Shown here piece after piece: positions 17,676-27,021 of a DNA stretch of 64,000 bases. The notes beneath the pieces were generated by a model. The model did no database searches and was not told the DNA's origin. It was given only the letters and a program-made list of their open reading frames with translations. This stretch comes from Novosphingobium resinovorum (GTDB lineage Bacteria; Pseudomonadota; Alphaproteobacteria; Sphingomonadales; Sphingomonadaceae): positions 34,268 to 98,267 of the forward strand of contig NZ_BSFC01000035.1 of the NCBI RefSeq assembly GCF_027922145.1. Reading direction: 5' to 3'. Within the stretch, counting starts at the first letter, position 1; the number at the start of each line of letters is the position of its first letter. The translations under genes and the position numbers were made by a program.

Positions 17676-18437
17676 ATGACCAGTGATATCAAGTCCGCAG
17701 CACGCGTGCTCGACATGCTCGAGCTGTTTTCGACGCGGTGCGACGGGCTGACGCTCAGCGAAGTCGCGCGCGGTCTGGAACTGCCCAAGAGCAGCACGCT
17801 GGGCCTGCTGCGCACCTTGCACAAGCGTGGCTATCTGGTCCGCGAGGACGAGGACGACAGCTACCGCCTCAACGACATGATCCGCCGCGACGGCTTCGCG
17901 CGCCATGGCCGCATCCTGCGCGTCGCCCCGCCGGTGATGACCGCGCTGGCGGTGGATGCGGGCGAGACGGTGCTGCTGGGCATGCCCGATGCGTCCGGCC
18001 TCGTGCGGCTGCTGGCCAAGGAGGCATCGCCTTCGGACATCCGCTACGACATCGAACTGCCGCGCAAGGTTCCCGCATACTGCACCGCGCTGGGCCGCGT
18101 GCTGCTGGCGCGAATGGAGCCCGCCGCCTTCGAGGCCGCGCTGGACAGCGTGCCGCGCGCCGCGCTCACCGCCTCCACGCAAGTCGATCGCAGCGCCGTG
18201 ATCGACGCCGTGGAAGCCGCGCGCGAAACGGGCTTCGCGGTGGTCGAGGACGAATTCGCGGTCGGCGGCACGGGTGTCGCCGCCGTCATTCCGCTCGGGC
18301 AGGGGCAGCCGCTGGCGGCGCTCGGGCTCGCCTGCATCTCGCAGCGCTACCGGCAGGACCCCGCGCGCCTTCAGGCCCAGTTGGGCGGCGCGATTTCCCG
18401 CATTGCCGAGGCAATGGCGGGTCAGGGCAACATGTAA
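17676..18437 (+). CDS. IclR-family transcriptional regulator
   Basis: 253 residues: an N-terminal winged helix (about 5-65: AARVLDMLELFSTRCDGLTLSEVARGLELPKSSTLGLLRTL) and a C-terminal IclR effector domain (about 80-250) with the usual RKVPAYCTALGRVLLA and GFAVVEDEFAVGGTGVAA blocks. It is the first gene of the long catabolic run and lies 37 bp before the amidohydrolase, so it is the likely local regulator, binding a pathway metabolite. The promoter region carries GTTCA/TGAAC palindromes. Confidence 0.9.
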   Translation: MTSDIKSAARVLDMLELFSTRCDGLTLSEVARGLELPKSSTLGLLRTLHKRGYLVREDEDDSYRLNDMIRRDGFARHGRILRVAPPVMTALAVDAGETVLLGMPDASGLVRLLAKEASPSDIRYDIELPRKVPAYCTALGRVLLARMEPAAFEAALDSVPRAALTASTQVDRSAVIDAVEAARETGFAVVEDEFAVGGTGVAAVIPLGQGQPLAALGLACISQRYRQDPARLQAQLGGAISRIAEAMAGQGNM

Positions 18438-18474
18438 CCAAAGCTTCGCGCAAAACATGACGGTCGCAAACATC

Positions 18475-19908
18475 ATGAAGCATTCATTTCGTAACATTGG
18501 CCGTAACCTCGTCCTTGCCGGCACCGCTCTTGGCCTGTCGGGCATGGCTTCCGCCGCCGCGCCCGAGCGCGATGCCGCAGTGCCGCGCACCGACCGCCAC
18601 GAGTGGATCGCGGGCGGCACCAACACCGATCACACCCCGCGCATGATCCCCGAGCGGCCCGAAGCGGCCACTGGACCGGTCACCGTGCTGCGCGGCGGCT
18701 TCGTCTTCGACACGCAGTCCCTTCGGGTCGCACCGGGAAGCGTGGTGATGCAGGGTCGGCGGGTCATTGCCGTGCTGTCTGCGGACAGCACCGCGTGGCC
18801 CGCCGATGCTAAAGTGATCGACGTGACCGGCAAGTTCGTGATGCCCGGCCTGATCGACATGCACGTGCACCTGACGTACCCGGACAACGATACGCCCTAC
18901 GACGTGCAGGCCGAGGACGCCGACGGCGTGCTGCGCGGCGAACGCAACCTGCGCTGGTTCATCGAGGCGGGCTTCACGTCCGTGCGCGATCTCAACGGCG
19001 TGGGCGATGCGCCTTATCGTCTGGCCGACTGGGCGGCGCAGGATGCCATCCCTTCGCCGCGCGTGTTCACCGCCGGGCACATCATCACCGGCACCGGCGG
19101 CCATGCCACCGAACGTCCGGTACGCCCCTCACACGGCCCCGACTATGCCTGGGAACGCAACGGCGCCGACGCCTGGCGCGCCGCCGTGCGTGAGACGTTC
19201 AAGAAAGGCGCCAGCGTCATCAAGGTCGCCAGCCACTTTGCCCCGGACGAGATCCAGGCGGCGGTGGACGAGGCGCATCGCCTTGGCCTCAAGGTGACGT
19301 GCGACTGCGAGACGATCTACACCCAGATGGCGGTGGAAGCAGGCATCGACATGATCGAGCATCCGCTTCCGCGCACCGACAGGACCATTGCCGAAATGGC
19401 GCAGCATCACACCGCCTCGGTGCCGACGCTGCAGGTCTACCAGAACGTGCTCGACCGCGCGGGCGGCTTCTGGGATTCGACCTCGCGCCGCTTCACGATG
19501 ACCTCGGACGCGAACTTCGCGCTGTTCCAGAAGATGAAGAAGGCGGGCATCGTCATGGGCGTGGGCACCGACACGATCGGTGATGCGAACAAAATGATCC
19601 CCAACATCTACCTCGCCGAACTCAAGTGGTTCGTGAAGGGCGGCTACACGGTCCCGCAGGCGCTGCAGGCGGCGACGCTGACGAACGCGAAGCTGCTGGC
19701 GATGGACGACCTCATCGGCTCGATCCAGCCCGGCAAGCTGGCCGACGTGATCGTGGTGGACGGTCGCCCCGATCAGGACATCGACGCGCTGCGCAAGGTA
19801 TCGATGGTGTTCAAGGATGGGCGCATGATGGTGAAGGACGGCGCCGTCGTCATTCCGCCGCATGTTCCCGTGCCGCTGCCCAAGCCTTCGCCCGCCGAAG
19901 CCCCCTAA
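18475..19908 (+). CDS. Exported metal-dependent amidohydrolase (imidazolonepropionase/prolidase-like)
   Basis: 477 residues from ATG 18475, which begins a signal peptide (KHSFRNIGRN, hydrophobic core, GMASAAA); ATG 18457 is an alternative. The amidohydrolase fold shows the metal motif HxH (His130, His132 in DMHVHL), Lys250 in SVIKVASHF as the likely bridging residue, a later EHPLPRTD, and Asp366 in GTDTIGD. Related proteins hydrolyse dipeptides, N-acyl amino acids or cyclic amides in the periplasm. It is followed after 19 bp by the MHS transporter, suggesting that products are taken up by that carrier. The exact substrate cannot be told. Confidence 0.82.
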   Translation: MKHSFRNIGRNLVLAGTALGLSGMASAAAPERDAAVPRTDRHEWIAGGTNTDHTPRMIPERPEAATGPVTVLRGGFVFDTQSLRVAPGSVVMQGRRVIAVLSADSTAWPADAKVIDVTGKFVMPGLIDMHVHLTYPDNDTPYDVQAEDADGVLRGERNLRWFIEAGFTSVRDLNGVGDAPYRLADWAAQDAIPSPRVFTAGHIITGTGGHATERPVRPSHGPDYAWERNGADAWRAAVRETFKKGASVIKVASHFAPDEIQAAVDEAHRLGLKVTCDCETIYTQMAVEAGIDMIEHPLPRTDRTIAEMAQHHTASVPTLQVYQNVLDRAGGFWDSTSRRFTMTSDANFALFQKMKKAGIVMGVGTDTIGDANKMIPNIYLAELKWFVKGGYTVPQALQAATLTNAKLLAMDDLIGSIQPGKLADVIVVDGRPDQDIDALRKVSMVFKDGRMMVKDGAVVIPPHVPVPLPKPSPAEAP

Positions 19909-19927
19909 GACGCAAGGAAGACCTGCC

Positions 19928-21244
19928 ATGACGACTACGGCGCTTCCCGCCGAGGGACCTGTTGCGTGTTCGGTTCCGGGCCGCAAGGACATTGCGAGGG
20001 CCCTGGCCTCGGCGATGATCGGCAACTGGTTCGAGTTGTTCGACTTCATCATCTACGGCTACTTCGCCGCGCAGATCGGCATCGCCATGTTCCCGGCCGC
20101 CGATCCGGTGACGACGATCCTCTCCAGCTTCGCGACGTACGGCGTCGGCTTCGTGATGCGCCCGGTCGGCTCGATGGTGCTGGGATCGATGGGCGACCGC
20201 TTCGGGCGCAAGTCGGCGCTGGTGCTGACGATGATGCTGATGGCGGGCGCGACATGTGCGACGGGGCTGATCCCGACTTATGCTTCTGTAGGCCTGGTGG
20301 CGCCTTGTGCGCTCGTTGTGTGCCGTTTGGTGCAGGGTTTTGCGGCCGGCGGCGAGTGGGGCGGGGCGACCACGTTCCTCGTCGAGTACGCGCCCGCCCA
20401 CCGGCGCGGCCTGTTCGGCGCGCTGCAGCAGTTGAGCACCAGCCTCGCGGTGGTCTCCGCCGTGCTGGTGGCGCTGACGCTGAATTCGGTGCTTTCGGCC
20501 GAGGACCTGCAGGCGTGGGGCTGGCGCGTGCCCTTCGTGCTGGGCATCCTGATCGCGCCTTTGGGCTTCTACCTACGCGCGAAAGTCCCTGAAACCCCGT
20601 ACTTCAAAGCCGAACGCGAAGTGCCCGAGCACCCCTTGCGCGAGGCTCTGACGATCCACCGCCGCACCGTGCTGACGATCGCGGGCATGGTCGTGATCTG
20701 GACCGTGGCGGGCTATACCTACGGCACTTTCCTCGTCAGCTTCGCCAGCCAGGTGCTGGAAGTGCCCTCGCGCTACGCGCTGCTCGGCACCCTGACCGGC
20801 GCGCTGTGCAATGTCGCGGTGATCCCGCTGGCGGGCTGGGCTTCGGACAAAGTCGGGCGCAAGCCCTTCCTGCTGGTGAGCGCCGGCGGTTTCGCGATCG
20901 TCTCGATCCCGCTCTTCCTGTTCATGGCGGAGGCGCGCAGCGGCATCTCCGTCATTACGGCAACCGCAGTGGCCGGCGTTTTCTCCGGCCTCTTCAGCGG
21001 CACCGCGCCGACGTACTTGTGCGAACTGCTGCCGACCCGGGTGCGCTACACCGCGCTGTCGATGGGCTACAACGGCGCGGTCATGCTGTTCGGCGGTTTC
21101 GCGCCCTTCATCGCGACGCTGCTGGTGCGTGTGACCGGGGTGACCATCGCCCCGGCCTTCTACGTCACGGCCGCTGCCCTGCTTTCCTTCCTCGTGATCG
21201 CCTTCGTGCGCCCCCCCGATCCTGCAAAGGCCATCGACCGATGA
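19928..21244 (+). CDS. MFS transporter, metabolite:H+ symporter (MHS) type
   Basis: 438 residues, about 12 transmembrane helices. The first helix region (MIGNWFELFDFIIYGYFA) and the loop GSMGDRFGRKSALVLTMMLM are the MHS-family (ProP/KgtP/ShiA-like) signatures, with a second half carrying WASDKVGRKPFLL. It should import a small organic acid, amino acid or betaine-like product with protons. ATG 19928 has AAGGAAG 7-8 nt upstream. Its stop overlaps the next start (ATGA at 21241), showing translational coupling. Confidence 0.9.
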   Translation: MTTTALPAEGPVACSVPGRKDIARALASAMIGNWFELFDFIIYGYFAAQIGIAMFPAADPVTTILSSFATYGVGFVMRPVGSMVLGSMGDRFGRKSALVLTMMLMAGATCATGLIPTYASVGLVAPCALVVCRLVQGFAAGGEWGGATTFLVEYAPAHRRGLFGALQQLSTSLAVVSAVLVALTLNSVLSAEDLQAWGWRVPFVLGILIAPLGFYLRAKVPETPYFKAEREVPEHPLREALTIHRRTVLTIAGMVVIWTVAGYTYGTFLVSFASQVLEVPSRYALLGTLTGALCNVAVIPLAGWASDKVGRKPFLLVSAGGFAIVSIPLFLFMAEARSGISVITATAVAGVFSGLFSGTAPTYLCELLPTRVRYTALSMGYNGAVMLFGGFAPFIATLLVRVTGVTIAPAFYVTAAALLSFLVIAFVRPPDPAKAIDR

Positions 21245-24036
21245 GACTGACCCGCGCTCCCCTCCTCGCCACCTGCCTGACGCTGGCAACGCCTGCACTG
21301 GCGCAGGAAAAGCCGGTGCCGACCCCGGAACAAGTGCTTGGCCACCCGATGGGCGAGGATCGCTACGTCCCGTCCTACGACGGCATGATGGCCTACTGGA
21401 AGGCCGTTGCCGCATCCAGCGACCGGGTGAAGTTGGTCGACATCGGCCCCAGCACCGAGGGACGCAGGCAGGTCATGGCGGTCGTCTCCTCGCCGGAAAA
21501 CCTTGCCAAGCTGGACGCATACCGCGAGACAAGCCGCGCGCTCGGCGCTGCCGAGGGCATCGATGCGGCGAAGGCCCGCGTCATGGCGGCCACCGGGAAG
21601 GCGCTGGTCTGGATCGACGGCGGCCTCCACGCCAGCGAGGTCGAGGCGCAGACCGCGCTGATCGCGCAGGTCCACGATCTGGTTTCGTCCGACGACCCAG
21701 AGGCGCGCAAGATCCGCGACAACGTCGTCACCCTGTTCGTGCCGGACAACCCGGACGGCCAGCAGTTCGTGGCCGACTGGTACATGCGCTTCAAGGATCC
21801 GATGAAGCGCGAGGCGGACTTCAAGTCGCTGCCGCGCCTCTACCATCCCTACGTCGGGCACGACAACAACCGTGACTTCTTCCTCGCCACGCAGGTCGAG
21901 ACGCAGAACATGGTGCGCGTGCTCTATCGCGACTGGCGCCCGCAGATCGTGATGAACCAGCACCAGACGGGCCCCGCGGGCACCGTGCTGTTCCTCCCGC
22001 CGTTCCGCGATCCGTTCAATTACCACTACGAGCCGCTGGTGATCTCCAGCCTCGACGAAGTGGGTGCCACGCTGCAGAGCCGCCTGCTGTCGGAGAACAA
22101 GGGCGGCGCCACCACCCGCAGCGGCGCGCACTACGACACCTGGTACAACGGCAACCTGCGCACCTCGACGTACTTCCACAACGCGGTGGGCATCCTCGTC
22201 GAGATCATCGGCAGCCCGGTGCCCGAGACGATCCCCTTCGTTCCCGAGCGGCAGGTGCCCGGCAACGATCAGGCGCTGCCCGCGAAGCCCGGCCCGTGGA
22301 GCATGGCGCAATCGGTGTCCTACAGCCTCTCGCTCGCGCGCGGACTGCTGACCTATGCGGCCAACAACCGCGAGAAATTGCTGTTCGACCGCTGGCAGAT
22401 GGGCGCCAATGCCATCGCCAAGGGCTCGACCGACAGCTGGACGATCTCGAAGGACCGCATCGAGGCCGCCCATGCGGCGCTGGCCGAGCGCGGCGGCAAG
22501 CCCAAGCCGGTGCGCACGCGCGGCTGGAGCGAGATCGACGCCGACCTCTACGACACGGTGCTGCATGATCCGGCGCAGCGCGATGCGCGGGCCTATATCG
22601 TCCCGATCGACCAGCACGATTTTCCGACGACCGCGAAGTTCCTCACCTCGCTCTCGCGCCTCGGCGTGGAGATGGGCCGGGCGGAGGAGCCGTTCACCGC
22701 CGCAGGCAAGACCTGGCCGGCTGGCACCTACATCGTCCCCGCCGCGCAGGCCTACCGCGCCCATGTGCTCGACATGTTCGAGCCGCAGCACTACCCGAAC
22801 AACTTCGCCTATCCGGGCGGTCCGCCGATCCCGCCGGCCGACGCTTCGGGCTATACCCCGGCGTTTCAGGCGGGCGTGGAGTTCGCCCGCGCGCTTGATC
22901 CGGTGGGGGTGAAGGTGCGCCCGGTTAGCGGAGAGATCGCGCCCGATGCGCAGCCGATCGCGGATGCGGGCGTGGAGGGCACCTCCGGCGGCTGGCTCGT
23001 CAGCCATGACCAGAACGACGCCTTCCGTCTCGTCAACCGTCTCCAGGCGGCGGGCATCGCGGTGAGCGCGTACAAGACGCCGCTCGCTGTTGCCGGACGT
23101 GCCGTAGAGCCGGGCGCATGGTTCGTGCCTGTGTCCCCCAAGGCGCGCGGCATCGTCGAGGAAGGCGCGAAGTCACTCGGCCTCACCGTGCAAGCGGTCG
23201 CTGCCGCGCCGCAGGGCGAGCGGCTTGCCGTGAAGAAGCCGCGCGTCGCCGTGGTCGATCTCTACGGCGGCCTCCATCCCACCGGCTGGCTGCGCTGGAT
23301 TCTCGACGGGCAGGAACTGCCGTACTCGATCGTCTACCCGCAGGAACTCGACAAGGGCGGCCTCGCGAAGTCGTACGACATCGTCGTCGTGCCCGATGCT
23401 GCTATCCCGAATGCCCGCTCGGGCGTGGACGGCGGCATGTTCCGTGGCCGCTTCGACAGCGTCCAGCCCGATCCCAAGGACATGCCCGCCAAGTACCGCG
23501 CCTCGCTGGGTGACATCAGCGCGGAAAAGACCATCCCTGCGCTCAAGGCTTTTGCCGACGCGGGCGGCACGCTGCTGGCGATGGGGTCTTCCTCGTCCGG
23601 CCTCGCCGCCGCGCTGAAGTTGCCGGTTGCCGATCCGCTGCTGGTGGAGAAGGACGGCAAGCGCGTGCCGCTGTCGAACACCCAGTTCTACGTGCCCGGC
23701 GCCGTGCTGACGGCCGATGCCAATTCGGCGGACCCGATCGCCTGGGGCCTCAATCCCAAGGTGGACCTGTTCTACGATTCCAGCCCGGTCTTCCGTCCGA
23801 CCGCACCCGGCACCTCGGTCGCGGTGTCGTTCGGTGAGGGCGCGCTGCTGCACAGCGGCTGGGCCTGGCATCCCGAATACCTGAAGGACACCGCCGCCGT
23901 GCTCACCGTCCCGCAGGGCAAGGGCAAGGTCGTGCTCATCGGTCCCGAGATAGCCCTGCGCGCCCAGACTCAGGGCGCTTTCAAGATTCTGTTCAACGCC
24001 ATCGCGCTCTCCGCCGCGCGTCCTCAAGGAAAGTAA
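21241..24036 (+). CDS. Exported M14-family zinc metallopeptidase
   Basis: 931 residues with a signal peptide (LLATCLTLATPALAQ). The M14 carboxypeptidase zinc site is visible as His130 and Glu133 (LHASE), with a later His at about 241 in NQHQTGP as a candidate third ligand. NNRDFF and GAHYDTWYNG lie in the catalytic domain. The C-terminal half (about 550-930) is a long extra region typical of large bacterial M14-like proteins of poorly known function. It probably trims peptides in the periplasm for the transporter encoded just upstream, whose stop codon it overlaps by 4 bp. Confidence 0.87.
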   Translation: MRLTRAPLLATCLTLATPALAQEKPVPTPEQVLGHPMGEDRYVPSYDGMMAYWKAVAASSDRVKLVDIGPSTEGRRQVMAVVSSPENLAKLDAYRETSRALGAAEGIDAAKARVMAATGKALVWIDGGLHASEVEAQTALIAQVHDLVSSDDPEARKIRDNVVTLFVPDNPDGQQFVADWYMRFKDPMKREADFKSLPRLYHPYVGHDNNRDFFLATQVETQNMVRVLYRDWRPQIVMNQHQTGPAGTVLFLPPFRDPFNYHYEPLVISSLDEVGATLQSRLLSENKGGATTRSGAHYDTWYNGNLRTSTYFHNAVGILVEIIGSPVPETIPFVPERQVPGNDQALPAKPGPWSMAQSVSYSLSLARGLLTYAANNREKLLFDRWQMGANAIAKGSTDSWTISKDRIEAAHAALAERGGKPKPVRTRGWSEIDADLYDTVLHDPAQRDARAYIVPIDQHDFPTTAKFLTSLSRLGVEMGRAEEPFTAAGKTWPAGTYIVPAAQAYRAHVLDMFEPQHYPNNFAYPGGPPIPPADASGYTPAFQAGVEFARALDPVGVKVRPVSGEIAPDAQPIADAGVEGTSGGWLVSHDQNDAFRLVNRLQAAGIAVSAYKTPLAVAGRAVEPGAWFVPVSPKARGIVEEGAKSLGLTVQAVAAAPQGERLAVKKPRVAVVDLYGGLHPTGWLRWILDGQELPYSIVYPQELDKGGLAKSYDIVVVPDAAIPNARSGVDGGMFRGRFDSVQPDPKDMPAKYRASLGDISAEKTIPALKAFADAGGTLLAMGSSSSGLAAALKLPVADPLLVEKDGKRVPLSNTQFYVPGAVLTADANSADPIAWGLNPKVDLFYDSSPVFRPTAPGTSVAVSFGEGALLHSGWAWHPEYLKDTAAVLTVPQGKGKVVLIGPEIALRAQTQGAFKILFNAIALSAARPQGK

Positions 24037-24037
24037 G

Positions 24038-24871
24038 ATGCTGCGCGCAGCCGTCATCCAGCTCAATACCCGCAGCGACAAGGCCGCCAACCTCGCCGCC
24101 ATCGAGGCCGCCGTGCGCGAATGCGTGGCGAAGGAGCGCCCCGACTGGGTGCAGCTTCCCGAGCATTGCGAATGGCTTGGCGGCTCTGCCGGTGCCCCCG
24201 CCGTCGCCGAGCCTTACCGCGATGGCGACACCTGGACGCTGCTCTCGCGCCTGTCCCGCGAACTGAAGGTGTGGATCCACGGCGGCTCGTTCTACGAGCA
24301 GTCGGACAATCCCGGCCGTGCCTACAACACCACCGTCGTCTTCGACCGCGACGGCGTTGAACAGGCCCGCTACCGCAAGATCCACCTGTTCGATGTGACC
24401 ACCGCCGACGGCGCCAAGTTCCACGAATCCGCCACCGTCGATCCCGGCAAGGCAATCGTCACCTACGATTGCGAGGGCGTCACCGTCGGCTGCTCGATCT
24501 GTTACGACGTGCGCTTTCCGGAACTTTATCAGCAGCTGGCGAGGCAGGGCGCGCAATTGATCGCCGTGCCCGCCGCCTTCACCCTGCTGACCGGCAAGGA
24601 CCACTGGGAAGTCCTGCTGCGCAGCCGTGCGATCGAGACCGAATGCTGGGTCGCCGCCGCAGGCCAGTGGGGCACATACCAGACGCCTGCGGGCGAGCGG
24701 CAGTCGTTCGGCCAATCCATGATTATCGATCCGTGGGGAACCGTCGTTTCGCGCGTGTCCGAAGGGCTGGGCAGTGCGTCCGCCGCCATCGACATGGGCA
24801 TCCTGAACCGCGTGCGCAGCCAGATTCCGGTCGCTGCGAACAAGGCCATCCGCATCGAGGCGTCGCTATGA
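24038..24871 (+). CDS. Nit-type carbon-nitrogen hydrolase (deaminated-glutathione amidase-like)
   Basis: 277 residues, complete nitrilase-superfamily domain with the catalytic triad Glu42 (LPEHCE), Lys114 (RKIHLF) and Cys155 (CSICYDVRFPEL). The block PAAFTLLTGKDHWEVLLRSR and the following TECWVAAAGQ resemble Nit1/Nit2 enzymes, which hydrolyse deaminated glutathione or omega-amides, more than carbamoylases. It has no signal peptide, so it acts in the cytoplasm. It starts 1 bp after the M14 stop and overlaps the creatininase-like gene by 4 bp. The precise amide is not known; in this operon it may act on an omega-amide of a peptide-derived acid. Confidence 0.87.
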   Translation: MLRAAVIQLNTRSDKAANLAAIEAAVRECVAKERPDWVQLPEHCEWLGGSAGAPAVAEPYRDGDTWTLLSRLSRELKVWIHGGSFYEQSDNPGRAYNTTVVFDRDGVEQARYRKIHLFDVTTADGAKFHESATVDPGKAIVTYDCEGVTVGCSICYDVRFPELYQQLARQGAQLIAVPAAFTLLTGKDHWEVLLRSRAIETECWVAAAGQWGTYQTPAGERQSFGQSMIIDPWGTVVSRVSEGLGSASAAIDMGILNRVRSQIPVAANKAIRIEASL

Positions 24872-25692
24872 ACTGCGTTCGCCCGCACGCCCTGCAGGAC
24901 CTGAGTCACGCCGCTTTCGCCGCGCGCATCGCGCAGGACCGCCCGGTGATCGTCCTGCCGCTGGGCAGCCAGGAGGAGCAGGGGCCTCATGCGCCGATGG
25001 GCGATTTCGTCGCCGCCGAGCGCATCGCCATGGCAGCCGCCGAAGCGGCGGGTGCGGTCTGCGCGCCGGTGCTGCCGTTCGGGTTTGCTGAGTTCTTCCG
25101 GGGCTTCCCCGGCGGCATGCAACTGCGCGGATCGACCTTCCGCGCGGTGCTGCGCGACATGATCGACAGCTTCCTCGACCACGGCCTCGACCGCATCGTC
25201 ATCGTCAACGGCCATTCCACCAACGCGCCGCTGATCGCCGAAGTGGTCCACGCGGTGCGCCGCGAGACGGGCGTGGTCATTCCCGCCGTCCATCTCTGGC
25301 GCTCGCTGCCTGAGACGGTGTGGCAGGAGGCCCATGGCGACAAGGCTGCTGCCGCACGCGGCCATGGCGCCGATCCGGTGACCTCGGTGATGATGTACCT
25401 CGCCCCCGGGCTCGTTGGCGAGGCGAAGTCGGGGCCCACCCCGCGCAAGCCCGTGTTCGGGCTGCCGTCCGACCCGCACTTCGCCAGCGCGCAGTTTGGC
25501 GGCGTATCCGTGGACCTGCCGCTCGATGCTACCGAAGTGGCGGACGACGGCGTCGGCTCGGGCGATCCCTCGCTGTCGAGCGCGCGGGCAGGGCAGGTGT
25601 TCACCCGCTTCCTCGTCGGCCACGTCGCCGATTTCCTGCGTCACTTTGCCAAGTGCGATCCGCGCCGCCCCGAAGCGGCGCCGGGAGAATGA
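24868..25692 (+). CDS. Creatininase-family amidohydrolase
   Basis: 274 residues. The metal-binding N-terminal motif LPLGSQEEQGPHAPMGDF (about 31-48) and IVIVNGHSTNAP (about 110-121) place it in the creatininase/formamide hydrolase family, which opens cyclic amides or cleaves small amides with zinc or manganese. The usual NGHGGN is NGHSTN here. True creatininase is unlikely since no creatinase accompanies it. It overlaps both neighbours by ATGA, so expression is strictly coupled. Cytoplasmic. Confidence 0.87.
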   Translation: MNCVRPHALQDLSHAAFAARIAQDRPVIVLPLGSQEEQGPHAPMGDFVAAERIAMAAAEAAGAVCAPVLPFGFAEFFRGFPGGMQLRGSTFRAVLRDMIDSFLDHGLDRIVIVNGHSTNAPLIAEVVHAVRRETGVVIPAVHLWRSLPETVWQEAHGDKAAAARGHGADPVTSVMMYLAPGLVGEAKSGPTPRKPVFGLPSDPHFASAQFGGVSVDLPLDATEVADDGVGSGDPSLSSARAGQVFTRFLVGHVADFLRHFAKCDPRRPEAAPGE

Positions 25693-26348
25693 CGTTCGAT
25701 CGCCATCCGATGCCCCCGCAGGCCGCGCTCCATCTGGTGCACGGTCTGTCTCGCGTGGAGACTTCGACGCTGGGGCACTGGCGGCTATGGGGCCTGTGCG
25801 ATCCGGCGCTACGGCCGCTCGCACCCGGCATGAAGGCGTGCGGAACGATCGTCACGCTCGCTCTGTCTGGTCCGGACGGCGCGCTGCTGCACGAGGCGCT
25901 CTCGCATCTGCGCGGGGGCGACGTGCTGGTGATCGACCGGCTTGGCGACACCCGCCATGCTGCGGTTGGCGGCGTGGTCGCGGCGGCGGCGATGCTGCGC
26001 GGGATCGCGGGCATCGTCGTCGATGGTCCCGTGGCGGACCTCGGCGAAATTCTCGAGACCGGGCTGCCGGTCTGGGCGCGCGGGGTGAGTGCGCGCACCA
26101 CCCGGCGGCTGGGCCTCGGCGGGCGGTTCAATGCTGCGGTCAGCGTCGGCGGCGTGGTCGCGCGGCCGGGCGACATCGCGCTGTGCGATGCGGACGGCGT
26201 GGTCTTCCTCTCGCCCGAGGACGCGGCGGGAGACATCGACCGCGCCGAGGCCGCCGTGCGCCGCGAGACGCTGATCCGCGACGGGCTGGCCAAGGGCATT
26301 GCGCTCGAAGACCTGCTCGCCCCGCCTGCGCTGGCGGAGGCACGCTGA
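25689..26348 (+). CDS. RraA-like protein (HMG/CHA aldolase fold) lacking the catalytic Arg
   Basis: 219 residues in the RraA/4-hydroxy-4-methyl-2-oxoglutarate aldolase family: GDVLVIDRLGDTRHAAVGG (substrate loop), GIVVDGPVADLGEI, LPVWARGVS and GGVVARPGDIALCDADGVV are recognisable. In active aldolases the segment reads G-x-x-RD; here it is GPVAD, so the conserved Arg is Ala while the Asp remains. It may therefore be a non-aldolase binding protein or use other chemistry. It sits between the creatininase-like enzyme and an Lrp regulator, overlapping both. Confidence 0.85.
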   Translation: MTFDRHPMPPQAALHLVHGLSRVETSTLGHWRLWGLCDPALRPLAPGMKACGTIVTLALSGPDGALLHEALSHLRGGDVLVIDRLGDTRHAAVGGVVAAAAMLRGIAGIVVDGPVADLGEILETGLPVWARGVSARTTRRLGLGGRFNAAVSVGGVVARPGDIALCDADGVVFLSPEDAAGDIDRAEAAVRRETLIRDGLAKGIALEDLLAPPALAEAR

Positions 26349-26863
26349 TGGCGCCCACCCTATCCGGCGCCCCATCCGGACGGCTGACGCTCGACGATGC
26401 CGATATCCGCATCCTCGGCGCGCTGCAGAAGGACGGCACGCTGTCGGTCGCGGCGTTGTCGGAGGTCGTCCACCTGTCGCACAACAGCTGCTGGCGGCGG
26501 CTCAAGCGGCTGGAGGCTGCTGGCGCGATCACCGGCCGTGTGGCGCTGCTCGACCCGGTGAAGCTGGGGCTGGAACTGACCGCCTACGTCTCGATCCGCA
26601 CCAGCGAGCACAGCGACGAATGGCTGCGCAGCTTCGCGCACGCGGTGGAGACGATGCCCGAGATCGTCGAGCTGTACCGCATGACCGGCGACGTGGACTA
26701 CCTGATGAAGATCCGCGTCTCCAGCATCGCGGCCTACGACGCGGTCTACAAGAAGCTCATCGGCATGGTGAAGCTCACCGACGTCAGCTCCGCCTTCGCG
26801 ATGGAGGAGATGAAGAACACCACCGAACTGCCCCTCGCGATGTCGCCCTGCAGGACCGGGTGA
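26348..26863 (+). CDS. Lrp/AsnC-family regulator (first of two)
   Basis: 171 residues. The AsnC-type helix-turn-helix (about 17-65: LDDADIRILGALQKDGTLSV then SHNSCWRRLKRLEAAG) is followed by the RAM ligand-binding domain (about 80-155) with GDVDYLMKIRV. Such proteins sense amino acids. Start and the preceding stop share one base (TGATG), so it is made from the same mRNA as the amidase genes. It probably adjusts the operon, or the downstream lyase/receptor unit, to the amino acid released. Residues 1-15 are a short unstructured leader. Confidence 0.9.
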   Translation: MAPTLSGAPSGRLTLDDADIRILGALQKDGTLSVAALSEVVHLSHNSCWRRLKRLEAAGAITGRVALLDPVKLGLELTAYVSIRTSEHSDEWLRSFAHAVETMPEIVELYRMTGDVDYLMKIRVSSIAAYDAVYKKLIGMVKLTDVSSAFAMEEMKNTTELPLAMSPCRTG

Positions 26864-27021
26864 TGAATGTGCGGGTAATGAAGAATTCGGCGTGATGTCC
26901 ATCACGGCATTTCGCGAGACGGCACGAAATCTGGGTGAGATCGTCAACGCCGCTACCGACTAGAAGATACGACAAGGCCGCGCGGGCTTCTAGCCGCGCA
27001 GGATAAGACAGGAATTTCAAA

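Noticed and set aside
22200..22211. CGAGATCATCGG, a 12-bp match to the inverted iteron core, inside the M14 gene
   Set aside because: Flanking bases do not match the iteron, and a 12-bp match is near chance level in 64 kb. Only the 18-bp match in dadA was kept.
20806..24036. Apparent 1076-residue form of the M14 protein
   Set aside because: The extra N-terminus overlaps the MHS transporter in another frame; the signal peptide starts at 21241.
24868..25692. True creatininase (creatinine degradation)
   Set aside because: No creatinase or sarcosine oxidase nearby and the NGHGGN motif is changed; kept only as a family-level call.
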